Source: Cycas panzhihuaensis
Lineage: Eukaryota; Cycadophyta
Direction: 5' to 3'
Assembly: GCA_023213395.1 (NCBI GenBank)
Contig: CM041465.1
Location: 161,145,741 to 161,209,740 of the forward strand
DNA: 64,000 nt
A program made the position numbers and the translations under genes. Under the pieces are notes generated by a model. The model made no database searches. It saw nothing but the letters and a program-made list of their open reading frames with translations, and was not told the DNA's origin. Positions 1 through 11,849 of this stretch are shown piece by piece. The stretch's first letter is position 1, and each line of letters begins with the position of its first letter.

Positions 1-837
1 AGGAGGGACGCCCCAGTTGCTGAGGCGGTGGATGAGGACATACCCATGGAGGAGGAGGTACCCACAACTGGTGGAGTACCCGAGGCAGTTGCCCAAGGAG
101 AGGAGCTGGCAGCCACACCAGGTGAGACATAACCTTCTCCTGTCATCACTTGATTGCCAGATATACATATATGGTTTGATTTTGATTTGATATGCATATA
201 GACATGTACTAATACATGATGTTGGATTGTAGGTACAATAGATATCTAGAGACTGGTGGAAGTGGTAGTCTAAGAGATATTCCCTTGGGCCTACGTAGAG
301 GGGCAGCCCCCCATCCAGGTAGGTGATGAGCCCAGATCAGTAGGCAACCACACAGCAGCCTTTGCCCCATTGATAAGGGTGAGAGACATATGGATAGCAA
401 AGTCCCAAGAGCATGAGACACGTACGGGATGACTACAGGCAGAGTTGGATACGACCTGAACTTAGAGAGATGCACTTCAGAGTCAGGTACAGGTGCTGGA
501 GGCTCAAGGAGGAGCTAGAGGGGACATGGGAAGTCATATCTGGCTAACAGTGATGGAGGATCGTCTCAGGGGGATGGAGGAGAGGCTTCACCTTATGGAG
601 ATGGAGCGGGATCGTATCCAAGCTCGATATGAATGACTAGTAGACGAGGTGGCATCAAGGTCGACACAGAGTAGGACACAGACCGACATGATGGCGACGA
701 CCCCGAGGAGGCCACGGGATGAGGAGAGCAAGGTTGGAGGCTCGCGGAGACTGAGGAGGAGTCTCGAAGAGATGTGGTCCCCAGGAGAGGGATCACATCG
801 ACCAAGAGATGATGCCTTAGGGGTAGAGCAGCAGTAG
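1..837 (+). pseudogene. antisense extra gene inside the Tat-like element (3' part, intron-containing)
   Basis: Reading frame 1 is open and acidic from base 1 to 121 (many Glu, Asp, Pro, Val, Ala). It resumes after a probable intron (122-232) and runs in one frame to a TAG at 835-837. Exon 2 carries about six premature stops, each one transition from CAG, CAA or CGA, and no frameshift. The predicted C-terminal half is Glu/Gln/Arg-rich and looks like a coiled coil (LEAQ, MEDRLRGMEERLHLMEMERD), followed by a basic tail. It lies antisense to pol, downstream of the integrase end. Tat-lineage elements are known to carry such antisense extra ORFs, some related to plant mobile-domain proteins. No mobile domain is visible here because the N-terminus is outside the window. 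Function is unknown to me. Confidence 0.6.
122..232 (+). other. probable spliceosomal intron in the antisense gene
   Basis: The donor is CAG|GTGAGA, a TACTAAT branch-point-like motif lies at about 207-213, and the acceptor is ATTGTAG at 226-232. Removing these 111 bases (phase 1) joins the two open stretches in the same frame; reading through gives a stop within four codons. An intron can persist here because the element's genomic RNA is transcribed from the other strand. Confidence 0.65.
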
Positions 838-1563
838 AGTAGTGTATATAAGTTTTTGTTTTAGACATGGGAAAGCACGGACCTCTAGGGAATCACCATA
901 TGTAGTCACACGATTGTACCCTCCCTGCAAGGACACCGGCTTCCCACGAATGATGTACCATGCCATTTGTATCATATGACACATGATTATTTTTGATACA
1001 TAGATGGGGTGATTGATACCCCATTTGGTATATGATGATGTGTATCATAATGTGTGATAGATGATATGTATATTTTTTGTTTACACGTTTATGTATGTGT
1101 ATGAGGGTACACGGATGCATAAGGATATGTATAATTGCACTTTGAGTTGATTATTATATGATTTTTGTGTTATGATATTTGTTTAAGTTATGTGCATTTC
1201 CTTTCATGCGAGACCATGTTCCTAATAGGAGCACACACGATCACCATGTATAAAGGCGATAGGCATATGTGGGACTAGGAAACAAGGCAACACGCATGCC
1301 CAAATGGGAGCATAACATGATATACAAAGGAAATGCCAAAAGGACGGGAGTGACGATACTCCAAAATGTCATCCTAATTGGGGGATGCCCAAATAGGAAG
1401 ACAAGGTCCCAAGGAAATGGGAACAAGGGTTCCATGGGAGGAACCAAAGAGAGACAAGAAGGTCACCCTAAGCCACCATTCCGCCTATAGCTAGGAGGAA
1501 TGGGAACAAGCTTAAGATGGTAGTTTAGGCTCGTTTCAGAGCGTGAATGAGGTGATGATGAAG
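838..1563 (-). other. non-coding spacer between antisense gene and integrase end
   Basis: About 0.7 kb of mixed composition between the stop of the plus-strand gene and the stop of the minus-strand polyprotein. It has short open stretches on both strands but no motif I recognise. There is no LTR end or polypurine tract, which fits the 3' LTR lying further left. Confidence 0.5.
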
Positions 1564-3054
1564 TCATGTGTAGAATTTCTTGAGGAATTTCCTATTAACA
1601 GCTTTCTCAAATTCAAGGCCTTCCAAGGTGGCAATCCTATAGGTACCATTATCGAGGTTCTCGAGAACGACAAAGGGGCCAACCCATTTGGGTCTGAATT
1701 TAGTCAAGCGGTCATGGAGATACTCCAATTTGAGGACATGGTTCCCAGTATACAAAGGACGAAAATGAAGATGTTTGTCATAGGTCCTTTGCAAGCAGGT
1801 CTTAGGTGCGAGGTTAGCCTGGTAGGCGGCTAAACATCTCTCAACTAAGGCCTCAAGGTCTAAGAGGGGAGCCTGACAAATCAACTCCTCATCGATGAGA
1901 CCTCGAAGGGAAACTCGTAGAGAGGGAATCTCAACTAGGTTAGACGTGGAGCCCGCTAAGTACTCAAGTAAAGCCTTATCATCCTCGAAGTCATCCACCC
2001 TGTGGATGACCTTACTTCAAATAGATGAGGTGCTAAAGGGAGTGGGAGTGACGGGACCATGATGGTCAGTAGACTGCCTAACATCCCCAAAAGACTCTAA
2101 GGGAGAGTCAGGAAGGGGCTCCTCGTAAGGAACAAAAGGAAGTTCCTCGAGACCATTGCCTGTGGGGGGTGATGGAGAGGAAGAATCGATGACCCGTGGG
2201 TCAATGCGTGCAATGACATGTGACACAAGGGGGTGACTAGTCTCTCCAACAAGAGGAGTTCTAGGTTGGGACCTAGAACAGAAAGGGTGCCTCCTACTAG
2301 TGCGGAGGAAGGAGACGGGGTGAGGAAAGTCCTCATCCTTGTCATGGGACTCGTCGTCACTAAACAAGGCAAGGTACCCATAGCTCTCGACACTAATAGG
2401 AGCAAAGTAAGTAAGGCTAGAGGAAGAAGATGTAGGATCTTCTTCAAGATGGGATGAATCGAGTATGCCGATGGAGCAAGTCGAGGCATGAGTAGAAGGG
2501 CCTTTGTCCCCCTTTGTATGGCCATAGCTTGCTTGGTTGGTAGGTCGAGTTTGTTTAACAGGTGGATGTTCACGGGAAATAACCCTCATTCGTCCATCAT
2601 AGACGAACATAAGTTGCCCCCAGCGGGTCAAACACATGGCTCCCATCTGATCGAGCTACGATCGACCCAAGAGAAGGTTGCAGTCGACATCTACATCAAG
2701 GACTACAATGTTGGCGAGGACAGTCTTGCCCTCGAGACTGAGCGGGATCGAAATAGATCCCAATGGAGTCTTTTCGCTACCGTTGTAGCCTTAGCACTGC
2801 CATGGAACCAGTTCCAAGGTGGAAATACTAAGCTCTTACATAACGCGCAAGGGCATGGTATTAACGGAAGAACCATTGTCAACGATGTTCTTTCACAAGG
2901 TACAGTCTGGTGTGTCAATAGTGATGGTGAAAGGGAAGTTCCATCGGTGTTCCCTTTCACAAGCGGGGGGAAGGTCTTTAGGGTCAAACGAAATGACGGG
3001 CCCATGACTTTGGGTAATACCCAAAGCGTGAATAGGCACATCACTTAACCCTAA
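1564..3054 (-). pseudogene. aspartic protease - acidic linker - integrase C-terminus, RT missing
   Basis: One minus-strand frame runs from about 3054 to the stop at 1564. First comes a retroviral-type aspartic protease with DNGSSVN at 2860-2880 (the D-x-G-S active site) and LLGRS near 2675, where the usual following Trp is a stop. Next is a roughly 200-residue Ser/Asp/Glu/Pro-rich linker (about 2017-2620). It runs, through one TGA that reads as a mutated CGA, into an integrase C-terminus (1564-1998) with KFRPKWVGPFVV and GTYRI, the GPY/F module of Ty3/gypsy integrase, ending KKFY. The roughly 2 kb expected for RT, RNase H and integrase core is simply not there, and the frame is preserved across the fusion. 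The product would be a gag-protease polyprotein with an integrase tail but no polymerase. Confidence 0.85.
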
Positions 3055-5690
3055 AGCTTCTAAGAGGAGTGTCCATTATTCGGGATAACTTCTTAAGACA
3101 TCCATAATGGACATCCCAGCGGCCATAATATAAAGCTCGTCAACGACAGAAAAGGCCTTCCCCTTCGCTATGAATTAAGGAAAGGCTCTCCTGAAATCAT
3201 AACGACCTGGACGAACGAGAACAGTCTTGGGAAGTAATGGAACTTCTGGAAGGGAGGTTTCCGGAATAGGATTAGAGTGTGGAGCAGAAGAAGAGGCATT
3301 AGTAGCCTCCTTAGTGGCTTGAGACCGAGTTAGGGCATATGAGGGGGTGGCATCAAGCATTTGGATTACCTTCTTTCCCTTATTCTAGGACCGCGAAGGT
3401 AAAGGAGTACGTCAGTCAGGAGAATGTGAGGAAGAAGACAAATCCTGGGTGCCCTTCCCTTTACCATGTGAAGGACAGGAATTCAGAGATCTTCCCTGGT
3501 TTCAGTTATTCTTGGGTTGAGTATTACGATCACATTCCCCATACTTGGGGAATGGATCATTGTGGATCGGTTGGTCAAGGTTGGGCCTTGAGGCCCGTTT
3601 AGGAGATGAGTCATGTTGTGGGGCATCCCTAGGATGCTGAGCCCGATAACGTGAGTTATCATGGAAACACTCCCCATGAACGGAACACCACTTCTTCTCA
3701 AGCGAGGAATCTGGCTTCTTGCCTTGAGAGGACTAGGTATTACTGCCTTTAGGGGGAGTGGATTCGGTAGCTTGTTGGAAGTGGGTGATGAAGGAGCTTG
3801 CAGTTTAAGTTCCTTCATAGTATGTTTGAATGAACATATAGCAGAAGTGAGAAGATCTAGGGTCTTCTTAGTCAAATGAGAAGAGGACCTAGAGGATTGT
3901 TGCAGTTTAGTTTCTTTGGTTTGGGGTGGTGCCTCACGACATTGTGAAGGCTTGAGAGGCTTCTTGAGTCCAGCCTGGATCTCAATAGCCTCAAGCGCTA
4001 AGCACTTTGCGATAGTGGAATCACATGTAATTGCCCCCATCTTAAGGACTTCTACATGGACTTCAGAGTGAAGTGCATTAACGAAGAGGTCCCTCTTCAA
4101 TTCCTCAGGCAAAGTAGCCTTAGTGGAATGGGGGAGGTCATGAAATCGCCGCACAAAGTCACAATTCATCTCATCGTGACCTTGTTTAAGCGAAAGATGG
4201 GATTTCATTCCACTTTCAAATGGATGAGTCACATCAAAGTAGTTGATGAACTCGTCCACAAGTTGTTGGAACGAGAAAATGGAATAGGGAGGAAGACGAT
4301 AAAACCATTTAAGGGCATCGCTTTCTAATGATCATGGGAATAATTTCATTAGTATGTGGTCATAGGCCCAGTAGTCTATGCACACCATAGAGAAACTGCG
4401 GACGTGCTCTGCTAGATCCTGTGACAAAGTTCCATCAAACTTAGGAACTTCAGGAGGATGAGGCGGCAAATTAGTTCTTAATGCCTCAACAGATAATGGC
4501 ATCGATCTATAATCCATGAAGGGACGTGCCCTTGCCTGGACCATAGGATCAACAGATGATGTGGAAGGTAATGGATAAGGAATGGATAGGGGTGAAGGGT
4601 CCATCCCTCCTTGAGGAAACGTCCCTTGCTGGAAAGGGACTTGAGGATAAGTGCTTTGAAAGGAAGTTGGGTTTCCTTACAAAGGTGCGGTATGAGGCTA
4701 CGCAGACGGCGAGAAAGGAAGGGTGAGGAATTGGGTTCTGTCCATATGGGTCGCCCATGGGTGACGTAACTCTATATGGATGGAATGTATCCACCCCATA
4801 AGCTAGAATATGGTTCCCTTTACCGTGCCCCCAAGGCTGAGAAGTATAGCCTGGGGATACGTAAAGAGAAGGGCCATTAGGTTGGATTTGAGTATACGTG
4901 AGAGTGGATCCTACATGACTAGTGGTAGGGGTATTATTGGACCTCTATGCCTACTAGGAAACATATGTGCTATGTTGGGAAGTGGCATGTTGGCTTGACT
5001 AGGAAAAGGTATGCTAACCCCAAGCAGGGAGAAAGACATACGATCAGAGGGTCCCGAAGAGCTCGGACCATGATGAGGAATGAAAGGTACAATAGACGTC
5101 CCTAAGGTAGGTGTAGGGATAGAGCGGGATGAATGTGTAGGTACAAAAGGATTACTCATTATGGGAGGTGTAGATACGAATGAAGACGGTGAGACAGGCA
5201 TGGATGAAGAGGATGCCCCACCACACAAGACATCTTCAAACCATCTAGGATGTGATTGAAGACAAGTTGCACGAAAACACTTGCTAAGGGCATCAACCAC
5301 GTCAGCAGGAGGGGTATCTACGCGATCGCAGGAGGTAGACGGGACCTCAAATGAAGTAGACCCCTCAGGGCACTCTTCATAAGAATCACCAACTGAGTGG
5401 CAAATCTCGAGAGAAGATGGATCCTCTACTCCATGAGTGGAGGGGTGAGCCTCAAGTGGGTGATGTTGATCACCCGGGTAGTAAATAGGATCGTCACCCT
5501 CTTGGGTGGATCCCGGAATGGATGTGGGGAACTCATGAGCTCCCAAGGCAAAGGCATGATAAGACCAATTTGAAGGGTATCCTTCCATTGCTAAATCAGA
5601 ATCTGATGATGAAAGAAGACGATATGCAGGATCTTCTAACAATGGAGGCAAACCATGTAGGCGACGTGAGAAGCGTCGTATATAAAACTT
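3055..5690 (-). pseudogene. gag polyprotein with N-terminal extension
   Basis: Capsid-type gag on the minus strand. The retrotransposon gag core lies at about 3990-4610: FDGTLSQDLAEHVRSF, then DALKWFYRLPPYSIFSF, then VRRFHDLP. Upstream (4911-5651) is a roughly 245-residue Ser/Pro/His-rich N-terminal extension. Downstream is a Cys/His cluster, KKWCSVHGECFHDNSRY (about 3650-3700), similar to the zinc-binding motif of Tat gags. The core and the Cys/His cluster are in different frames, so there is one indel near 3800-3830; from there the frame is the same as the protease. Several stops are single transitions, including TGG to TGA before DALKW (about 4330). Gag would package element RNA in cytoplasmic particles. 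Confidence 0.8.
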
Positions 5691-5826
5691 GCCACTACAT
5701 TAGAAGAGGGAAATAAGAATACAAAGTATGTTTTGGGGGCTACCCAATGAAAGAGACAAGTGGAGAAGACCACTAAAAAGTAGAAGTACCAACAGGAAGG
5801 GATAGGAACTAGCTCCCTTACTAGCA
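5691..5826 (-). other. leader between PBS and gag
   Basis: About 135 bases between the primer-binding site and the likely start of gag. This is short compared with the copia and G-family leaders in this window. No motif was recognised. Confidence 0.4.
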
Positions 5827-5846
5827 AGTCCCTAGTATGGTCACCA
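5827..5846 (-). other. primer-binding site of the Tat-like element
   Basis: On the minus strand, two bases after the LTR end (GCATCA|AC), the sequence reads TGGTGACCATACTAGGGACT. It starts with TGG, as expected for pairing with a tRNA CCA end. The tRNA is not the initiator Met used by the copia and G elements here; I cannot assign it. Confidence 0.6.
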
Positions 5847-5848
5847 GT

Positions 5849-8601
5849 TGATGCACATCTACGGGATAGTCACTATGCTCAATAGGAATGATGGTAGGCA
5901 ATAATTGATGTTGGAGGTGTAGGCGAAGACCTACAAGCAAAGAGAGCACCACGCAGGGCACCTCATGTGTTGAAGCACAAGTTTGGGACCTACGAATGGC
6001 ACCCAACTATATTAGAGTAGCCCTCAATTTGGAAGAGAAAGTACATACAGGGGGGTAGCCTGGATGGTCTTGAGAGGAAGGTCCTCCCACCCTTGGATGG
6101 CTGGAAGGGAGAGGAGGAATCCTCAAGGGGTTCCCCTATGATGGAGGGAAACAAGTGTAGGTGAGGAGGCGAAGGCCTACGACATAAGCAAATATACCTT
6201 GGTTATTTAGCCTAAGCAAATGGAACTAAGAGAGGGAGTGGAAAAGGGGCCGAAACTATGTCTTCCTTTTTAACTACGAAAGGACAAAAAGGAAAGAGAA
6301 CAAGTATTATGCGTGCAAGCAAACAAAGCTAAATGAAATATGTCTAAGGGTATGTTTAGATGGGTAAGAAAAGGAAAGGGAATGGGGTTCCTACTATGTC
6401 CTTTTCCTACATGGGACAAACATACAACATATGAATACAAGTGACCAATATTATTAACCTTTCACTTTCACGATATCTATTAATCTAGAGCATAGATTTA
6501 AATGTAAAAGCGGGAAAGGAAAATAGAAGGGCAAAGAGAGGGATGGTGCATACCAGGGAGACGTAGCGATCGATGAAAGACCTCACCTACGTGCAACGCA
6601 CGCCCTCTCGCTAGACGGTTGGTCCATGCTCAAGATCAGTGCAAAGGACGGGGGCTTCCTTACCTTCCCCTTATGAAAAGAAAGCGGAACGAAAAGGAAG
6701 CAAATAAAGCAAAGAAAAAAGAGGGTAACACATACCAAGATCTTGATGCCTTTTCTGTTTGTGAAAGAGCCACGTCAACCTACACATATAAGAGCTTATC
6801 CCTTCCAAGAAGGGGCTGCAAGAAGAGTTATATATATATATATATATGCAAGTATATGTGATGTATATATCAAAATATCATGTTTAAGTTAGAGAAATAA
6901 CTGTTGCAAGTAACCTTACCTCTCCTTAAGCAACTGCACATATCAAGCAAGAAAGAGGGAAGGGAAGCCTCAAGATGGAAAACCCTCCACTAGGTTCTCC
7001 ACACAACCTTTAAGCACAGCAAGTTGGGGACAAATGGCAACTTATGACAGTCAATGAACACAAGAATATGTGTAGGAAGGTGTTAGGGAGGCAACAAGGC
7101 AACGGAGTCACTATGGGCAGCGATCCATCACACAAACCCTACCTAAGACCTCTAAAGGGTGCCAAGCAATGTTGGGGACACTATGGAGGTCCAAAAGGAA
7201 GACGTGCAAGCTTGGAATTAGTGCAGCAAGGGTTGCACACATTGATAATCCAATGTAGGCCTAAGCTTTACCTTCTCCTAATTATCCCAAAAGAAGCATG
7301 GGAGAAGGAGAAGAAATGTGGGAAGGGGGTTGTCCTTGGGGAGTAGGCTTAAGTTGGGACAGATCCTGCCTTACTCCCTTTGCCTAGCCTTTATGGATCT
7401 TCTCCCACTGCTTTCTTTAGGAAAACTAGCAGAGAAAAGGTGAAGACCTGAAGATACAAGGCTAAACTTAATAGAAACAATATTCACTACAGCCAGGCAG
7501 GAAGAAAGCAAACAAACACACTTGAATATGAGGGTAATATGGAAATAATACTCACAAAAAACCAAAAATATGGCCTAAAGTACCTACTGGGCTAAGTCTA
7601 GGGTAGGTTTTCCCTTGCAACCAGCGAAGAAAGAGAGTTCTTGTAAGGTTTTGTAGGAGGTATCCCTAAGAACGGTCGTAGGAGAGACTTGCTAAGGCGT
7701 ATTAGAAGAGAACCACACCAAACTTGCTTGAGAATGCCTGGAGAGGAGCTTCCCACCCCGGAGAAGGGCCGTTGCAGGCAGATCCTGGACTAGAGCTGTA
7801 GGAAATGCAGGCCTGTAGATGCACCTATGGAAGGAAGAAAGAAAGAGCAAAAACTGCAATATGAGGTAGTTGAGTTGGAGACCAAAAAAGATCTAAGAGT
7901 GGTAAAATGATGATGGTTTTAAGATTTATACCTATCCTAGCCCTAAACAAGCGAATAGGGTGCGGATAGGTCTGAGCTGGGCGCGAGGCCACGTGGCAAT
8001 TCCGTCGAAAAAGTGAGAATTGCTATGACAGTTTTTTTAAAAATAACTGACAAGAGTCGCACCATGGTAAACCTTGCGGTACTGTTAAGTTTACAATGGT
8101 CTTGGTCGAGAAGCGAATGGCAATAATCGAGTTAGGAGCCTTAGAAGGTGATGTGGCAGGCCTGGGAGGGGCTACCCCCCCTATCCAGGTGGCTAGGATA
8201 GTTAAAAAGGCATATGAATAAGGCCAAAAGGTAGTATCAAGGGCTAAAGGTCCCAGAGACAAGGTGATAAGGACATGAGGTCAAGGGATGAATGGGTCAT
8301 GCAAATAAAATGAGGTTTGAGGCGATGTGGAGGTAGTGCGGAGGGTCGTAGAGTGCCATGGGTGATGCCTACCTTGCGGAAAGGTCGGTCCCACTGGGGT
8401 CGTGATAGGCTCACAATATAACAAGCAGCATGATCAAGCCAAATGGATGCAAGATGATCATACAAATAAAGCAGTCAACCATGCAATGAGGCAATACTTC
8501 TATCAACCATTCCAAAGAAACCATAAGAGTGAAAAGGAAGAAGCATACCTATGCTTACCTGAGTCGACCTGTCCGTATCCATTCCCAGTAGCTGGGAAAC
8601 A
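5849..8601 (-). repeat. 5' LTR of the Tat-like element, 2753 bp
   Basis: On the minus strand it begins TGTTTCCCAGCTACTGGG at 8601 and ends GTGCATCA at 5849, followed by the PBS. Both ends match the solo LTR at 47231-49832: the start TGTTTCCC(A/G)GCT and the following GGGAATGGATACGGA and GACTCAGGTAAG blocks, and the end TATCYCGTAGATGTGCATCA against TATCTCGTAGCAGTGCGTCCA. That match fixes both boundaries. Open stretches inside the LTR on either strand are not coded by any recognisable protein. Confidence 0.85.
6829..6847. repeat. TA dinucleotide microsatellite in the LTR
   Basis: About nine to ten uninterrupted TA units, followed by TATATGTGATGTATATAT. It may differ between LTR copies; the solo LTR has no obvious equivalent. 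Confidence 0.8.
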
Positions 8602-9725
8602 CATACCATAACCTTGCAAACATAATGGTGTTGTTATGTAAAACTCAATTGTAAGGTCCTTTGCAAAAGTTAGTACTGGGTATGGTTGATGGCGTAGAGT
8701 CATCATGGCTATAGGCAAGCTTGGAATTCAATAGTAAAAGATTTGGTAGGTAAGAAAAACATAGAAACTCTTTTTGAAGTAAGATATGTTCTCAATCTTA
8801 AGCCTATAAATTAGAATAATGCTTAGCCAAAAATATATATATACCATGGGGTCTTTGAATGTCATCAAGGGTATGTTTGAAAATAAATTTGATTCAAGGT
8901 GAGAGCACCAATTAAGATCATGGATGCCAGATAGAAGGCAGTAGATTATAATAATGCCAAGGGAAAAGATTGCACAAGAGAAATGAGTGAACTAATAGGA
9001 TGAAAGCTAAGTTAGCAATAAGGGAATAGTGAGTGAAAATGAAATAAGGCTTAAATCTATCTCAAAAATCCTATAACTTGAGTCAGTAACATAAGTGAAA
9101 AATGATGGCTGAAGAAGCATCCTAAAAGATGTTATTAATGGAGATTGTGTGCTGCTACCTATCAATTCATATATAAGTAGGAACAAGAGCAACATAAGTA
9201 TAAAACATTCATTTAAGGATTCAGAGACAACGATGCTGTGAGATCAAAAACCATACTCATTGCATTATGACAGGCTGCTTTAGTTCTCTCGCAACCAGAG
9301 ACAACCTAGAACAATACACATAGTCATCGAAATAATTATAGCAAGTGCAGAATGCAGGCAACTACATTCGGTGTAATAAAAACAAAAAGAAACAACTATA
9401 ACCATACTTCTCCAAGAATTTCCTACTACATTTATACATTACTTACAGCTCGAGTTAGTTGCAACTACTCTTTTTATAATTCAATTATGTTAATTGAGTT
9501 GCAACTAATATGGTCACACACATCTCTCCCACCACAAAACTTACAAGTATTTCCACTCGTAAGCACCACAATTTCAAATTTTGAAATAGTACATTATATA
9601 AAAAGATTCAGTCCTTTCTAATTTTCTCTATCTCTGTATGAATCCATCGTGGATTAGGCTAGTAAATTGTACATGGTGGGTTTATGCCCTAATTTTTACA
9701 ACGATCATAGAGGATGACAATACGT
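8602..9725 (-). other. probable 3' untranslated region of the older Athila/Tat-like element
   Basis: No coding motif is seen. GTTGCAAC-type palindromes recur near 9460-9510, linking this stretch to the minisatellite at 11.85-12.78 kb. The simplest reading is that it is the 3' part of the 9.7-17.0 kb element, cut by insertion of the Tat-like LTR at 8601/8602. A 3' LTR was not identified. Confidence 0.35.
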
Positions 9726-11845
9726 ACTGCCTATAGATGAACTATCGTTAGCTTTTCTCCTGGATGCAACTTTTGAATCTCCTCTTCCAATTCCTTTTTT
9801 CTTGTCTCCATAGACAACACATTTCTTCATAAGGAGTTGATCATTGACCAAAAGTGATTGGCATATTCAGCATCTTTCTGCGTCTGCATTATCCAAGCTC
9901 CCAGTTTATGGATTACCTTCTCCAACCCTGGTAGAATTTGCTCATCAAATAATGCACTAAAAGCTAGTACCAGATGCTCTATGCGAGAAGTGTCTCCAAC
10001 CTAATGTAGAATAAACTTAATAATAAAATCCAATTTTGCCTCACAAACAGCCAACTGGTCCTCTACTTTTTGAATCCTCTGCAAGTCTGGTGGTGGTCTT
10101 TTATTTCAAGCTTCTAACTCAGTAACTAATTGGTAAATGACTTTGGAAAGGAATGAAATCTTCTAATATGCAACATTGTGTGGCTGACATTCCATTGGAT
10201 CAATCCCTTTCTTTGTTAATTCTTCATTATTACAATCAAAATCTACCTTAATTAGTTGACTATTTAGGATTTCTAAAATTTCCTTTTTGGCTTTCTCCAC
10301 TATAACTCTTATCTTCCTTCTTCTTTCTTCTTTGATGCTTACAATTTTCTCAAGTTGTGGGATTGGTCGGTGCTCTTCCACTTCCTTCTTTATTGACACA
10401 TCGCCTACCTTCTGTTTTCCTCTTTTGATTTCCTCCTTATTCTTTTCCTCTTTAGCTTTTTGCTCACTATTCTCCTTCTACTTATTGACTGGCGAGGTTG
10501 CCTCTTCCTACTATCGTTTCCCTTTTCTTCCCTCTACTAGTGTTGTTTATAGGCTGTTAGCTTGGCTTTTTTTCAAAATGAAATCCTTCACTTTCTCTTA
10601 AATTTCATCATGCCAAAATTTTCCCTTTTCTCTAAAGTGGTTAATCCATTTGGTTATTAATGCTTGTTCTGGCTTTTTCGTGGGTAGCTCCAAATCAGGA
10701 CACTATGAATATAACAATCATTGGAATAGGCTTTAATAATAAAAAACTACCGATTGTGGTCCTGCCTTAATGTTATGTAATTTTTTTAAAAATTTACCTA
10801 AAAGAAATAAAACCCAATTAAACTTATCTCCTTTCGCCACCCACAGAAGTGTTGATCTCATTTCTGTGGGTACATACAAATTCTTCTGGCTTAATATCAT
10901 TCTAGTGAAGAGAAAATGGGCCACCCAGCATGCCAAGTCATCTACAATACTAGTGATATGAATACTAGATGTAGAAAGATCTGATATTTGCATGCCTAAC
11001 TACTTCATTGCTTACTCTCGTAGGATTCTTTTATCCTTGGGTACTTCTTTACCAGAATCTAGTAATCCTAAAACTTGTGCAATAGCCTTCTCTAAAATGT
11101 CCAGAAGAGCTAGTTAGTGTGCTATAAGTTGAATCATTTTAGATATGAATTCTATGGTCATTGGAAATAAACTAGTTTGCACAAATTATGTAAATCTAGC
11201 CTTTGTCAAATTTACTGTCCTCTCATCCTCCTTTAGCATGTTAGACCATACATTCTTGATTCCTTCATTATCCACTTCTTGGAGATTAATCTAAATTTTT
11301 TTAGTAGTCTTCATTCTGATCTTTTATAATTTTTCCCAAGTTTCCTAGTTTCCACCTTCGACCTTATTGCCTCATATCCTATCAACCATGCAAAACCATT
11401 ATGATTTCAAATCATGGTTGCAATAACTACGTTGCAATCTTGATGTATTATCCTTTCTTTCCTCTAATGTATGACAGCCACCTGTCACCATATTTACATC
11501 TTGAATCGTCTTGGTATGTGCGTCAATAAAATTGCCAATGATTTCTACTGATTTATCGCCGATATCATTAATTACTTGTTCCTTACTTTAATTTTGCTTT
11601 TTCCTCATTTGACTATTCCTAAGTTGATGTAATCATCTTTCCTTGCTCATAGTTTTCTATAACACTTTTTTGCTATACTGAGTGTTATCTTATTATGCTC
11701 CCTTTTAATCTCCTTAATTACATCTGGTACAATATTTTCCTTTTCTTTATTACACCTGGTTACATTCTTTTTGAGTTGCATCTTGACTCCTTCTAATTGC
11801 TCTGATTGTGTTTGGTTATAACCCTTTTCTTTATCTTTTTGCATT
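9726..11845 (-). pseudogene. extra sense-strand ORF downstream of integrase, coiled-coil rich
   Basis: A degenerate minus-strand coding region of up to about 700 codons. Its N-terminal part (11647-11844) is Lys/Glu-rich. The middle (about 10733-10993) reads DDLACWVAHFLFTRMIL then TEMRSTLLWVAKGDKFNW; this resembles the domain annotated as putative plant transposon protein in Athila/Tat elements, by my recollection of the pattern only. The C-terminal part (9730-10400) is a long charged coiled coil with EEERRRKIRVIVEKAKKE-like stretches, ending near KELEEEIQKLHPGEKL. Most stops are CAG/CAA to TAG/TAA, and there are a few frame changes. It follows pol in the same orientation, where Athila elements carry an env-like gene, but I see no signal peptide or membrane segment. 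Function unknown. Confidence 0.55.
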
Positions 11846-11849
11846 CTAT

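Larger units (their letters stand above)
1..8601 (-). mobile_element. Tat-like Ty3/gypsy element, RT-less, 3' end off the window
   Basis: A minus-strand LTR retrotransposon read from its 5' LTR (5849-8601) through PBS, gag, protease and integrase C-terminus to a 3' region holding an antisense gene; the 3' LTR would lie left of position 1. The Tat assignment is inference. It rests on the very long LTR, the gag/protease type, the GPY/F-type integrase end and an extra antisense ORF downstream of pol, all known from the Tat lineage. RT, RNase H and the integrase core are absent, so the copy is non-autonomous. It is richer in G+C and less mutated than most of the window, which suggests it is comparatively young. 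The five bases outside the 5' LTR (8602-8606) read CATAC; the matching duplication would be outside the window. Confidence 0.8.

Noticed and set aside
2488-3048. 186-codon plus-strand open frame
   Set aside because: It is the antisense shadow of the protease and linker, whose motifs are clear on the minus strand.
9352-9621. 89-codon open frame
   Set aside because: AT-rich, no recognised motif, located in the probable 3' untranslated region of element F.
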